Source: Gemmiger sp. An194 (lineage in GTDB: Bacteria; Bacillota; Clostridia; Oscillospirales; Ruminococcaceae). Taken from it: DNA of 63,088 nt. The position numbers and the translations under genes were made by a program. Location of the stretch: NCBI RefSeq assembly GCF_002160145.1, contig NZ_NFKA01000020.1:1-63088 (forward strand), in the 5' to 3' direction. How positions within the stretch are numbered: position 1 is the first letter of the stretch; each line of letters begins with the position of its first letter. The notes beneath the pieces are model-generated. The model was given only the letters and a program-made list of their open reading frames with translations. It made no database searches and was not told where the DNA came from. Shown here piece after piece: positions 42,390 through 52,400 of this stretch.

Positions 42390-43343
42390 TTATAAAAGGA
42401 TTTGTTCACCTGCGCAAGGCCCGGCGGCCGCCATCACCTCAGATTTAAATTCCGTCTCAATGTGCTTGCGGCTGAAGGGGGTGGAATAGACCCAGCGATC
42501 AATGTGCCCGCTGGTCCGGGTGTAGGGCAGGGCAAAGCGCAGAGGCTCGCTCAGCTCCCGGTTCACGATCACCAGCTTCAGTTTCATCTTGTCCGGCAGG
42601 ATGCTCTTGATGTAAACGCTCACCGGCTGACCCAGCCGCAGCCCGTCGGTGCGCTCGGCAAGGCCCGCCAGATTGGGGGCGATTTCAATGAATACGCCGT
42701 AGTCCTCGATGCTCCGCACAATGCCCACCACCGTTTCGCCCACGGCAAACCGGCCCGCGTTTTCCTCCCAGGTGCCCAGCAGCTCCCGCAGGCTCAGCAC
42801 CAGCCGGCCCTGGTCATCCCGGCTTTTGATCACGCAGAACAGGTCCTCCTCCAGCTGCACCCGGTCCGCCGGGCTCTGGATGCGGGAGACCGAAAGACAG
42901 TCGATGGGCAAGAGCGCGCTGATGCCGCAGCCCACATCACAGAAGGCCCCGAAGGGCTCGATGTGGGTCACCCGGCAGGGCAAGATGTCCCCGGGCTGCA
43001 GCCGATCCAGATATTCCTCCCGGCAGCGGCGCTGGGCCATCCGGCGGGAAAGCCGCCAGGCTCCGTCCGCCCCGGGTGCTTCCAAAATCACGAAACAGGT
43101 GGGCCGCCCCACCCGGGTGAGCACCGCGATCTCCCGCACCTGGCCGGAGTCAATGCCGTCGGCACAGTCGTCATGCTCCATATAGGCGGGCTGGCCGTTC
43201 AAATTCAGCCGAAGCCGCTGCTGACGGTCGAAGGCAAGAGCCGTAGCCTGCAGCACCTCACCCTGAGCCTGCGCCTGGGCCAGTTGAGAGGGGCTAAGTT
43301 CGCATGCGGGGCGGCAAAGCCCCTCCGGTTTATATTCCACCAT
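42390..43343 (-). CDS. S1 RNA-binding domain protein
   Basis: The 317-residue protein has two OB/S1 domains: GDILPCRVTHIEPFGAFCDVGCGISALLPI (about residues 130-200) and GETVVGIVRSIEDYGVFIEIAPNLAGLAE (about 215-280), with LVLSLRELLGTWEENAGRF between. It resembles the short ribosomal S1-like proteins of clostridia rather than full S1. It probably binds RNA or ribosomes. It is separated from DUF4364 by only 36 bases. Confidence 0.85.
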   Translation of the reverse strand: MVEYKPEGLCRPACELSPSQLAQAQAQGEVLQATALAFDRQQRLRLNLNGQPAYMEHDDCADGIDSGQVREIAVLTRVGRPTCFVILEAPGADGAWRLSRRMAQRRCREEYLDRLQPGDILPCRVTHIEPFGAFCDVGCGISALLPIDCLSVSRIQSPADRVQLEEDLFCVIKSRDDQGRLVLSLRELLGTWEENAGRFAVGETVVGIVRSIEDYGVFIEIAPNLAGLAERTDGLRLGQPVSVYIKSILPDKMKLKLVIVNRELSEPLRFALPYTRTSGHIDRWVYSTPFSRKHIETEFKSEVMAAAGPCAGEQILL

Positions 43344-43425
43344 GAATCCTCATCCTCATTTCTACTGGTTTCAGATTGCGGCCGTGGCCGCTTAAAAAAA
43401 TATATGCACCCCTTGGGCGGGATAT

Positions 43426-43453
43426 TTGCAAATTCCGCAAGATAGGGTATAAT
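43426..43453 (+). promoter_or_regulatory. Promoter of the DUF951-prfA operon
   Basis: TTGCAA (43426-43431) and a perfect TATAAT (43448-43453) are 16 bases apart, about 50 bases before the DUF951 gene. Confidence 0.7.
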
Positions 43454-43501
43454 GTATTAGTTAACGGCTGTGTGCCGCAAAAACACAAAAGGAGGCCGCC
43501 T

Positions 43502-43687
43502 ATGGACGTTCGCGTTGGGGATCAGATCCTCACCAAAAAGCCCCATCCCTGCGGAGCAAGCTGCTTCGATGTGCTGCGGGTGGGTATGGATTTCAAGATC
43601 CGCTGCACCGGCTGCGGCCGCGAGGTCATGGTGCCCCGGGCCAAGATCGAAAAGAACATCAAAAAGATCCTGCGCGGCGAGGAGTAG
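43502..43687 (+). CDS. DUF951 small protein
   Basis: The 61-residue protein starts at ATG after AAAGGAGG. It reads VRVGDQILTKKPHPCG...RCTGCGREVMVPRAKIEKNIK, the DUF951 pattern KKxHPCGxxxWxVxRxGxDxxxxCxGCGxxVxxxR with three cysteines that may bind metal. The usual tryptophan position is Phe here. Function unknown; the gene begins the prfA operon. Confidence 0.9.
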   Translation: MDVRVGDQILTKKPHPCGASCFDVLRVGMDFKIRCTGCGREVMVPRAKIEKNIKKILRGEE

Positions 43688-43732
43688 CGGCGGGCGTTTC
43701 TTTGCATTTTTACAAAAAAGGAGAAACTGCCC

Positions 43733-44809
43733 ATGCTGGATAAACTGCGCGATGTGCGCCTTCGCTACGACGAGGTGAACCGCCGTCTGCAGGACCCCGC
43801 CACCGTCAGCGACAACAAGCTGTTCCGGGACCTGATGCGGGAATACAAAAATCTCACGCCCCTGATCGAGGCGATGGACGAATACGAACAGGCCGAGGAA
43901 GCCTGCCGCGAGGCGAAGGAGCTGCTGGACGAAGGTGGCCTGGAGCCGGACTTTAAGGAAATGGTACAGCAGCAGCTGACCGAAAACAAGGAAAAGCTGG
44001 AGCCTCTGGAGCAAAAACTCAAGCTGCTTTTGCTGCCGAAGGACGAAAACGACGGAAAAAACGTGATCGTGGAGATCCGCGGCGGCGCGGGCGGCGAGGA
44101 AGCGGCCCTGTTTGCCCACAGCCTGTTCCGGATGTACAGTATGTATGCCGCCTCCAGGGGCTGGACCTACGAGGTGCTGAGCCTGAACGAGACCGAGCTG
44201 GGCGGCATCAAGGAGATCGTGTTCTCGCTGCAGGGCGAGGGCGCATACAGCCGCCTGAAATTCGAGAGCGGCGTGCACCGGGTGCAGCGGGTACCGGAAA
44301 CCGAGACCCAGGGCCGCATCCATACCTCCACCGTCACCGTGGCAGTTATGCCCGAAGCGGAGGAGGTGGATCTGGAGCTGGACATGAACGATCTGAAGAT
44401 CGATACCTTCCGTTCCTCCGGCGCGGGCGGTCAGCACATCAACAAGACCTCCAGCGCCATCCGGGTGACCCACCTGCCCACCGGCATGGTGGTGGAATGC
44501 CAGGACGAGCGCAGCCAGTACAAAAACAAGGACAAAGCCCTGAAGGTACTGCGCAGCCGCCTGCTGCAGCAAAAGCAGCAGGCCCAGAAGGATGCCATCG
44601 ATGCGGATCGCCGCAGCCAGGTTGGTACCGGCGACCGCTCCGAGCGCATCCGCACCTATAACTTCCCCCAGGGGCGGCTCACCGATCACCGCATCGGGCT
44701 GACCCTGTACAAGCTGGACAGCATCATGGACGGCGCACTGGACGAGGTTTTGGATGCGCTGATCACCGTCGATCAGGCGGAAAAGCTGAAAGCGGCAGAA
44801 AAGGAATGA
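43733..44809 (+). CDS. prfA: Peptide chain release factor 1
   Basis: The 358-residue protein contains the GGQ motif in [20 protein letters not shown], the stop-codon-reading segment near [21 protein letters not shown], and [15 protein letters not shown]. It releases peptides at UAA and UAG. The order prfA-tsaC is conserved; the prfA stop overlaps the tsaC start (ATGA). Confidence 0.97.
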   Translation: MLDKLRDVRLRYDEVNRRLQDPATVSDNKLFRDLMREYKNLTPLIEAMDEYEQAEEACREAKELLDEGGLEPDFKEMVQQQLTENKEKLEPLEQKLKLLLLPKDENDGKNVIVEIRGGAGGEEAALFAHSLFRMYSMYAASRGWTYEVLSLNETELGGIKEIVFSLQGEGAYSRLKFESGVHRVQRVPETETQGRIHTSTVTVAVMPEAEEVDLELDMNDLKIDTFRSSGAGGQHINKTSSAIRVTHLPTGMVVECQDERSQYKNKDKALKVLRSRLLQQKQQAQKDAIDADRRSQVGTGDRSERIRTYNFPQGRLTDHRIGLTLYKLDSIMDGALDEVLDALITVDQAEKLKAAEKE

Positions 44810-45834
44810 GTTCCATGGAAACCTTATTGGAAAAAGCAAACGAAGCCTCCATCGCCAAAGCGGCGGAGCTTCTGAAACAGGGCGAGATCGTGGCGATCCC
44901 CACCGAAACGGTGTACGGCATTGCTGCCAGCGCCTTTGACGGCAACGCCGTCAAGAAAATCTTTGAGGCCAAGGGCCGCCCCCAGGATAACCCCCTCATC
45001 GTTCACATCGATCGCATGGAGATGCTGGACGGTCTGGTAAGCCGGGTGCCGGAGGGAGCCAGAAAGCTGGCGGAGGCCTTCTGGCCCGGCCCGCTCACCA
45101 TCATCATGCCCCGGGGCGACAAGGTGGCGGACGAGGTTTGTGCCGGTCTGGACACGGTAGCCATCCGCATGCCCAGCCATCCGGTGGCCCGGGCGGTCAT
45201 CGCGGCAAGTGGACTGCCTCTGGCGGCGCCCTCGGCGAACCTTTCCGGCAGCCCCAGCCCCACCTGCGCCCATTATGTAATGAGCGATATGGACGGCCGT
45301 CTGCCTCTGATTCTGGACGGCGGCGACTGCCAGGTGGGTGTGGAATCCACCGTTATCACCCTGGCGGGGGATACCCCCGTGCTGCTGCGCCCCGGCTACA
45401 TCACCAAGGAACAGATGGAGCAGGTGCTGGGCGAAGAGGTTGTTTTGTCCGGCGCGATTCTGGCAAAACTGAAGGAAGGGGAGACCGCCCGTTCCCCCGG
45501 AATGAAGTATAAGCACTATGCCCCCAAGGCGGAGGTGACCATCGTCAAGGGAGATTTGGCCGCTTTTGCCGCCTATGTGGAGCAGCATAAGACCGAGCAT
45601 ACCCTCTGCCTGTGCTTTACCGGCGAGGCAGGGCAGCTGCCGGTGCCCTGTGTGGAATACGGCGCACAGGACAGCGGGGCCGAGCAGGCCCACGCCCTGT
45701 TCACTGCTCTGCGCCGGCTGGATGAGCTGGGCGCAAAGCAGGTGTTTGCCCGCTGCCCGGCGGATACCGGCGTATCGCTGGCGGTGTATAACCGGCTGCT
45801 GCGCGCCGCCGCCTTCCGGGTGGTGGAATCATGA
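44806..45834 (+). CDS. tsaC: L-threonylcarbamoyladenylate synthase (Sua5 type)
   Basis: The 342-residue protein has a YrdC domain ([71 protein letters not shown]) and a C-terminal Sua5 domain ([18 protein letters not shown]), so it is the long form. It makes the threonylcarbamoyl-AMP used for t6A37 of tRNA. It overlaps both neighbours by four bases. Confidence 0.95.
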   Translation: MSSMETLLEKANEASIAKAAELLKQGEIVAIPTETVYGIAASAFDGNAVKKIFEAKGRPQDNPLIVHIDRMEMLDGLVSRVPEGARKLAEAFWPGPLTIIMPRGDKVADEVCAGLDTVAIRMPSHPVARAVIAASGLPLAAPSANLSGSPSPTCAHYVMSDMDGRLPLILDGGDCQVGVESTVITLAGDTPVLLRPGYITKEQMEQVLGEEVVLSGAILAKLKEGETARSPGMKYKHYAPKAEVTIVKGDLAAFAAYVEQHKTEHTLCLCFTGEAGQLPVPCVEYGAQDSGAEQAHALFTALRRLDELGAKQVFARCPADTGVSLAVYNRLLRAAAFRVVES

Positions 45835-46430
45835 GGACCATCGGCATCACCGGCCGGTCCGGCTGTGGCAAATCCACCGTTTCGGCCCATTACCGGGCCC
45901 TGGGCTACCGGGTAGCGGATGCGGACCTGGTGGCCCGGCAGGTGCTGGAACCGGGCTCTGCCTGTATCCCGTTGCTGGTGGAGCAGTTTGGCGCGGACAT
46001 CCTGGACGAATCGGGCGGCATTCAGCGCCGCCTGCTGGCAGACCGGGCCTTTGCCCGGCCGGATGGCTCCCAGCGTCTGGTGAGCATCACCCACCCGGAG
46101 ATCGTCCGCCGTCTGCTGCAGGAGGGCGAAGAGGCCCGGCAGGCGGGGCAGGAGGTATTCTTTGTGGACGGTGCGGTCATTGTGGGCGCACCCTTTGAGC
46201 CTTATTGCGACGGGATCATCCTGGTGAGCGCACCGCTGGAGGAATCCGTCAGGCGCATTTGTGCCCGGGACGGTATTTCGGAAGAGTCTGCCCGCCGCCG
46301 GCTGGATGCCCAGCTGAGCGAGGAGACCCTGCGGGCCGCCTGCGCCTGGGAGATCCGAAACGACGGCACGCTGGCCAGCCTGCTGGAGCAGGCGGACCGG
46401 GTGCTGGAACACCTGAAAGGCGGGATGTGA
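45831..46430 (+). CDS. coaE: Dephospho-CoA kinase
   Basis: The 199-residue protein has GITGRSGCGKSTVSAHY (P-loop), VADADLVARQVLEPG and RITHPEI-like SITHPEIVRRL. It adds the 3' phosphate in the last step of CoA synthesis. The middle is less conserved than usual (FVDGAVIVGAPFEPYCDGIILV in place of the common DvPLLfE), but order and motifs fit. Start overlaps the tsaC stop. Confidence 0.92.
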   Translation: MRTIGITGRSGCGKSTVSAHYRALGYRVADADLVARQVLEPGSACIPLLVEQFGADILDESGGIQRRLLADRAFARPDGSQRLVSITHPEIVRRLLQEGEEARQAGQEVFFVDGAVIVGAPFEPYCDGIILVSAPLEESVRRICARDGISEESARRRLDAQLSEETLRAACAWEIRNDGTLASLLEQADRVLEHLKGGM

Positions 46431-47027
46431 TTGTTGAAACGATACGGCAAGGCTCTGCTTGTACTGATGCTGGGCCTTGTGGCAGCGGTTTTGCTGGCGC
46501 TGCCGCTGATTCGCGCCGGGCTGCATAAGCTGGATCTGGCGCGCTACCCCCAAAAATATCAGGAGCTGGTGGAGCAGTATGCCCGTGAAAATCAGGTGGA
46601 CCCGCTGGTGATCTACAGCGTGATCCGCACCGAAAGTGGCTTTGCCCCCAAGGCGGAGTCCAACGTGGGCGCTCGTGGCCTGATGCAGATCACCGAGGAG
46701 ACTTTCTGGTGGATCAAAAGCAAAATCGCCCCAAAAGAAGAGCTGGAATTCGAGGATCTGTATGACCCGGAGACCAACATCCGCTTTGGCTCCTATTATT
46801 TTGCCGCCTGCCTGAGCCGCTACGAAAACGACCTGGCCACCGCGGCTGCCGCCTATCACAGCGGTTGGGGAACCGTGGATGGACTGCTGGAGAAGGAGGC
46901 TTATTCGGCCGACGGAGAAATCCTGCACACCTTCCCCTATGAACAGATGAAACTGTATGTGTACAAGATCACACATGCGTTCCAAAAATATCAAACGCTG
47001 TATTCCAGCGTGGAAATCGAGGGATAA
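46431..47027 (+). CDS. Lytic transglycosylase (SLT domain), membrane-anchored
   Basis: The 198-residue protein appears to start at TTG directly after the coaE stop, with AAAGGCGGG upstream. A signal anchor covers residues 6-24. The SLT domain has the catalytic Glu in VIRTESGFAPKAESNVGARGLMQITEET and AAAYHSGWGTVDGLL. These enzymes cleave peptidoglycan and make anhydromuropeptides. The coaE-SLT order recurs in clostridia. Confidence 0.92.
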   Translation: MLKRYGKALLVLMLGLVAAVLLALPLIRAGLHKLDLARYPQKYQELVEQYARENQVDPLVIYSVIRTESGFAPKAESNVGARGLMQITEETFWWIKSKIAPKEELEFEDLYDPETNIRFGSYYFAACLSRYENDLATAAAAYHSGWGTVDGLLEKEAYSADGEILHTFPYEQMKLYVYKITHAFQKYQTLYSSVEIEG

Positions 47028-47030
47028 CCA

Positions 47031-48437
47031 ATGAGCAAAGAAAAGACCAAGGGCCAGCAGCTGGCCGACGAGCTGTTCTACGAAGCACCTCTGGCGGCGG
47101 ACAGCGCTGCCGATGCCTTTGAGAAGGCAAACGCCTTCTGCGAGGGCTACAAGACCTTCCTGGACGAGGGCAAAACCGAGCGCGAGTGCACCACCTATGC
47201 GGAGAAGATGCTGGTGGAAGCGGGCTACAAGCCCTTTGAGCCCGGCGTGGCCTACCAGCCCGGCGACAAGATCTACACCGTGAACCGTGCCAAGAGCATC
47301 CTGGCTGCCACCATCGGTACCAAGAGCATGGCCGAGGGCATGCACCTGAACATCGCCCATGTGGATGCGCCCCGTCTGGACCTGAAGCCCAACCCCCTGT
47401 ACCAGAGCGCCGACCTGGCCCTGCTGCAGACCCACTACTACGGCGGCATCCGCAAGTATCAGTGGCCCACCCTGCCTCTGGCCCTGCATGGCGTTGTGTT
47501 CAAGAAGAACGGCGAGAAGGTGGAGATCAACATCGGTGAGAAGCCCGGCGATCCCGTCTTCTGCATCACCGACCTGCTGCCCCATCTGGGCGCGGACCAG
47601 AATGTCCGCAAGCTGAGCGAGGGCATCACCGGCGAGGAGCTGAACATCGTGGTTGGCTCTCTGCCCTACGAGGACGAGGAAGTGAAGGACCGGGTCAAGC
47701 TGCTCACCATGAAGCTGCTGAACGACATGTACGGCATCACCGAGCGGGACTTCAACCGGGCCGAGATCGAGGCTGTGCCCGCTCAGAAGGCCTGCGACGT
47801 GGGCTTTGACCGCGGTCTGGTGGGCGCTTACGGTCAGGATGACCGCATCGACGCTTATCCGGCTCTGGTAGCGGAGATCGAGACCAAGAACCCCGCCTTC
47901 ACCACCGTCTGTGTGCTGACCGACAAGGAAGAGATCGGCTCTGACGGCCCCACCGGCCTGGCCAGCATGTATGTGTTCCACTTCATGCAGCAGCTGTGCG
48001 CTGCCCATGGTGTGGACAGCGTCACCTGCTTCAAGGCCTCCAAGTGCCTGTCTGCCGACGTGACCGCGGCTTACGATCCCACCTTCTCCAGCGCCTTCGA
48101 GCCCCAGAACAGTACATATGCAGGCAAGGGCGTGGCCCTGGCCAAGTACACCGGTTCCCGCGGCAAGGGCGGCGCGAACGATGCCAGCGCCGAGCTGGTG
48201 AGCTACTTCACCCGCATCTTCGACGATGCCGGCGTGGTATGGCAGCTGGGTGAGATGGGCAAGGTCGACCAGGGCGGCGGCGGCACCGTTGCCAAGTATG
48301 TGGCGGCTCACGACATCGACACCCTGGATGTGGGTGTGCCGGTGCTGAGCATGCACTCTCCCTTCGAGCTGGCCTCCAAGGTGGATATCTACATGGCTTA
48401 CAAGGCCTTCAAGGCCTTCAACGAGGCGCAGGAGTAA
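47031..48437 (+). CDS. M18 family aminopeptidase
   Basis: The 468-residue protein shows M18 features: NIAHVDAPRLDLKPNPLY (first metal His), DKEEIGSDGPTGLASMY (catalytic Glu-Glu), SADVTAAYDP (metal Asp) and VPVLSMHSPFELASKVD (last metal His). M18 enzymes are dodecameric cytosolic peptidases preferring acidic or large N-terminal residues. It begins three bases after the transglycosylase stop and is followed by a strong terminator. Confidence 0.95.
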   Translation: MSKEKTKGQQLADELFYEAPLAADSAADAFEKANAFCEGYKTFLDEGKTERECTTYAEKMLVEAGYKPFEPGVAYQPGDKIYTVNRAKSILAATIGTKSMAEGMHLNIAHVDAPRLDLKPNPLYQSADLALLQTHYYGGIRKYQWPTLPLALHGVVFKKNGEKVEINIGEKPGDPVFCITDLLPHLGADQNVRKLSEGITGEELNIVVGSLPYEDEEVKDRVKLLTMKLLNDMYGITERDFNRAEIEAVPAQKACDVGFDRGLVGAYGQDDRIDAYPALVAEIETKNPAFTTVCVLTDKEEIGSDGPTGLASMYVFHFMQQLCAAHGVDSVTCFKASKCLSADVTAAYDPTFSSAFEPQNSTYAGKGVALAKYTGSRGKGGANDASAELVSYFTRIFDDAGVVWQLGEMGKVDQGGGGTVAKYVAAHDIDTLDVGVPVLSMHSPFELASKVDIYMAYKAFKAFNEAQE

Positions 48438-48459
48438 TTTCCTTTTGCGCAGCAAAACA

Positions 48460-48503
48460 AAAAGCAAGGGCGCTTCCCCAAGCGGGAAGCGCCCTTGCTT
48501 TTT
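48460..48503. terminator. Bidirectional terminator after the aminopeptidase
   Basis: AAGCAAGGGCGCTTCCC pairs with GGGAAGCGCCCTTGCTT, with T tracts on the plus strand and A-rich flanks on the other. Confidence 0.9.
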
Positions 48504-48538
48504 GTCTGGTTATGGGACAGAAGAGACTGCAAAATGAT

Positions 48539-48916
48539 TTATTTCAGGGTGTAGGTGCTGATGCAGCGGCACAGTGCGCCCACATCGGTTTTGGCGGCGA
48601 ATTCAAACCGGATCTTACCCAGGCCGCTGAACCAGAGCTCCAGCTCACTGTCGATGTCCAGTACACCGGCAGTCTCCACCGAAAAGGCCTGGATCTTGCT
48701 GTAGGGCAGGGAAGAAATGTCCTTCTTTTTGCCGGTCAGCCCCTGAAGATTGATGGCAAAAATACGGCGGTTGGTGAATACAATGGCATCCCGCACCGTC
48801 TTGTAGGCCTGAATGATCTCTTCATCCGGGATCATCATGGGCTGCAGCATTGCCTGATAGGCGGAAGGATCGGCAGCGGTGAGCTTGTAAGCGGTAGGAT
48901 TTTTAAAATCGATCAT
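48539..48916 (-). CDS. PH-domain protein (bacterial bPH type)
   Basis: The 125-residue protein starts at ATG after AGGAGG. The central part, MMIPDEEIIQAYKTVRDAIVFTNRRIFAINLQGLTGKKKD followed by SSLPYSKIQAFSVETAG and SELELWF, is the bacterial PH-like fold seen in YdjZ/YvbH-type proteins, with no membrane helix. Function unknown. Confidence 0.85.
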   Translation of the reverse strand: MIDFKNPTAYKLTAADPSAYQAMLQPMMIPDEEIIQAYKTVRDAIVFTNRRIFAINLQGLTGKKKDISSLPYSKIQAFSVETAGVLDIDSELELWFSGLGKIRFEFAAKTDVGALCRCISTYTLK

Positions 48917-49482
48917 AAAAAGAACCTCCTGTTCCGGTGTTGATGAGAAAACGGGGAATCGTTGCTTTCTGTTTACCATATTTTTCCGTATCTGTCAAGA
49001 AGGGGAGCCTGGCGCAAAAGAGGAAATACAGAATTCGGTTGCGTTGTGCTCCATAACTAGTGCAATATTGCTGATTAAGGAAACGGAATAAAATGTTCTG
49101 ACAGGGCAATGCAATTAAAAATTTATTCGATCATATAAATCCCGAGGACTTTTGTGCGAATTCAGCGTGTTGTCAAGTTGAACAAAAAAGAAAGATCACT
49201 TTTTACGAAAGGCTCATGAAAGATAAAAAACAAGGGGGAAAACATGCATTTTTTGAAGCGTTTTTTTAAAAGAGGATAGGAAAAATTACATGGACTTTGC
49301 ATAAAAAAAAGATTTATAATGATTAACATCTGGAAATATTGCTGGTTTTGTAGAAAAATTGGTGATTTCCAGAGCAAAATGAATGTTGCTTGTATCGGGG
49401 GCGCTTTTCTGTTCCGTCAGTGTGGGGACAAAGGCGGCGGAAAAGGCAGGCAAGCAATGTGAAAGGAGTAAAAGGAGACGGA
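48917..49482. other. AT-rich intergenic region before the first giant glycosidase
   Basis: This 566-base stretch is far richer in A and T than its surroundings. It holds TTATAATGATT near 49312, a possible -10, with only weak -35 candidates. A tiny frame at 49244-49279 follows AAGGGGG and would encode an 11-residue cationic peptide. Several oligo-A and oligo-T runs occur. No RNA gene was recognised. Confidence 0.6.
49244..49279 (+). CDS. Candidate 11-codon leader ORF (MHFLKRFFKRG)
   Basis: ATG is preceded by AAGGGGGAAAAC, one of the best ribosome sites in the region, and the frame ends at TAG after 11 codons. The product is basic and hydrophobic. It lies about 200 bases upstream of the giant wall protein. 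It could be a leader peptide or chance; transcription is not shown. Confidence 0.25.
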   Translation: MHFLKRFFKRG

Positions 49483-52400
49483 ATGAAAGGAATCAAGGAA
49501 CAAGGAAAACGGATTGTGGCTGCCGTTCTTTGTGCCGGTGTATTCGCAACGTCTATGCCCATGGGCGTATTTGCGGATGCAGCTCAGGAAGTAGCTTCTT
49601 CAGTGGCTTCCTCGGTGGTTCAGAACGAGCAAACCGGTTCCGAGCCGGCAGATGCTGCGGTAGCCGACAGCACTGCGGCGGCCGATGCTTCTGCAGGCAG
49701 CACCGCAGCTGACAGTACGGCTGTTGATGATACCGCGGCAGTCAATGCTGCCGACGGTACTGCAGCGGGCGATTCTTCTGCTGACAGTACTGCGGCAGGC
49801 GACACCGCTGCCAGCAGCGCTGCGACAAGCGATGCGGTTGGCAGCACAGAGCAGGCTGACGGTGAAGAGGAAGCTGAGCCTGTTCAGCCGACAACCAGTT
49901 ACATCGCAACCTACCAGAACACCCTTCCGGAAGGTATCAGCTGGCCCGAAACCGTGACTGCTGAAACCTTCGGCACTCTCTACAGCACAGTGGAGGTGCA
50001 GGATGTGGACGGCAACACCTACTTTGTGGAGGTTGTGCCGGAAAATCTGGTGTACTTCATCGACTCGGCGGTTGCCAAACCCAGTGCGGACGGCGCGCTG
50101 GCCAGCACCGAGGCCTTCGACGCCGTGAAGACGCTGCTGGGCGACAAGCTGCTGAACGATCGCTATGACCAGCACACCAGCAAGGGAAGCTGGGGCCTGG
50201 TGAACAACTATGCTCAGGAAAAATCCTATGCGGATGTGGGCACAGCGGACAAGGATTATACCGGTATTTTGGGCCATGACAACGTGGAGGGTGCGTCCGT
50301 TTCCTACGATCTGACCCTGCCTGCCGGTACCTACACCCTGACCTCTCTGCATCAGGAGTGGTGGGGCAATGCCCGGCCCATGAAGATGACCGTGTACAAC
50401 GGTACCTCTGCGGATGCCGCGGTGCTGGCCGAGACCACTGCCACCATCCAGACCAAGGGCCAGAAGGAACAGGTCAACCTGACCTTCACCCTGACCGAGG
50501 AGACCAAGGTCCGGTACACCGTTTCTCAGAACGGCACCACCCAGGCACCGGCCATCAGCTGGCTGGCAGTCCGCTGTGATCTGGGTCAGGTCACTCTGGA
50601 TATGCCGGAAGCAGTTTATGCAGACGGCAGCAACCTGCCCACCACCGCCACCGCTGTTTACAACGGTGAAACGGTCAACAGTGCGGTGACCTGGTCCGGT
50701 CTGACGGGTGATTTCGGCAGTACTCCCCTGACTGCCACCCTGACCGAGTGCGGCAATGCACAGGTTACTGTTGATGCCATGGTCGTTCCCCAGGACCTGG
50801 TATACTTTGTGAATATGGCGCAGGCCGTGGATGACATGGCCGACTATCAGGCCATTGTGGCCGCCAATGCAGACACCCTGAAGAATACCGTGAACGACGG
50901 AGCTTACTCCGCCGAGACCGGCTTCGGTTATGTGGGTGCTGCCGGTACCATTCGCAATAATGTTGCGGATATCTACCAGAGCATGCGCTATGCGACGAAT
51001 AAAACCGATAGCATCAGCTATCAGTTCGACAACCTCCAGCCCGGCACCTACGATGTATACATTGGTATGCACGAGCCCTCCGGCTGGACGGGCAGCAACC
51101 CCAAGCGTGCTGCGGATGTGATCATTAACGATGCCACCCTGACCACGGGGTATTCTTACGCTCAGAACTGTGTGGGCACGGCAGACACCCTGAGCTACAC
51201 CGACATCACCGTGGATGCAAGCGGTGTGATGACCGTGGAGGTGGCTCCGAATGCCAACACTGACGGCGCGGTGCAGGTGAGCTTCATCATGATTGCTGCC
51301 AAGGAGACTGCACCTGTGGTTCCCGATGTGGAGCTGAGTGAGCCCCTGGAAGAGACCGACGGCCTGACCTATGCAGATGGTGCGGTGGTGTCGGAGATGG
51401 AGCCTTTCGGCACTGTGTTCCAGATGGACCAGACCTGGAACAACACCGCAAAGTACCATGCGACCATCAATGACACGAAGGCCAAGTTTGACACCACTGG
51501 TTTCACCATCCTGCTGGATGTGGAGACCGAACAGACTGCCACCGGTGATCTGCTGACACGTACCGCGGCACTGAATATCGGCAATGCGGACAATGCAGTG
51601 CGGATTTCCACCTATGCGGGCGAGTTGCGTTACGGTGCACTGCCTAGCGGCGTGAGTGCAAACAGTGTGCCTCTGACCGGTTTCAACCAGGGCGAGTGGA
51701 ACGCCATTGCGCTGGTGTATGAGGAAAAAGATGGCGGCAATGGTTCCGTTGTCGTCTATGTGAACGGTGTGAAGGCTGCTGAAGTGGCCGACATCGGCTT
51801 CAAGCTGAGCGAAATGGGTGATGTGCAGGCAATGCTGGGCCGGTCCTTTAATACCAGCTACCTGCAGCAGGGCACCTACGACAACATTGTTTACTCCTCC
51901 GGGGTGATGGGTGCAAGTCAGGCCATGAAACTGACCGCCCAGCACAAGAAGGAGAAGAATCAGGCCTCCCTGGATGCGCTGAAAGAAGCTCTGGAACAGG
52001 CCAAAGACAAGGTTAACTCCGGCATGACCAGTGACCGACTGGAAGCCGCGATTGAAGCGGGTCAGGAGATTCTGGATAAGGCGCAGACCACTGTTCTGGC
52101 CCAGAAGGAAATCGACGCGGCCACCGATGAATTGATTGCGGCAATGGAGGAGGTAACTCCCACAACCATCACCCTGGACGGCGCCGATGTGGACGCCGCA
52201 GCGGAGAACGTAAACGGCCTGACCTGGAAGGGCTGGGGCATGCTGAACGGCAACAGCACTAGCAACCTGCTGCTGGACTACAAGGCCGAGCATCCCGACA
52301 AATACTGGGAGATGATGGAGTACCTGTTCGGCGGCAAGCATCCGCTGTTCACCCACATCAAGATGGAAATGGGTAACGACGGCAACAACTCCACCGGTGC

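Noticed and set aside
45573-48467. Minus-strand frame of 964 codons opposite tsaC, coaE, the transglycosylase and the M18 peptidase
   Set aside because: Four well-recognised overlapping or adjacent genes lie on the plus strand with good starts; the reverse frame is a GC-rich shadow.
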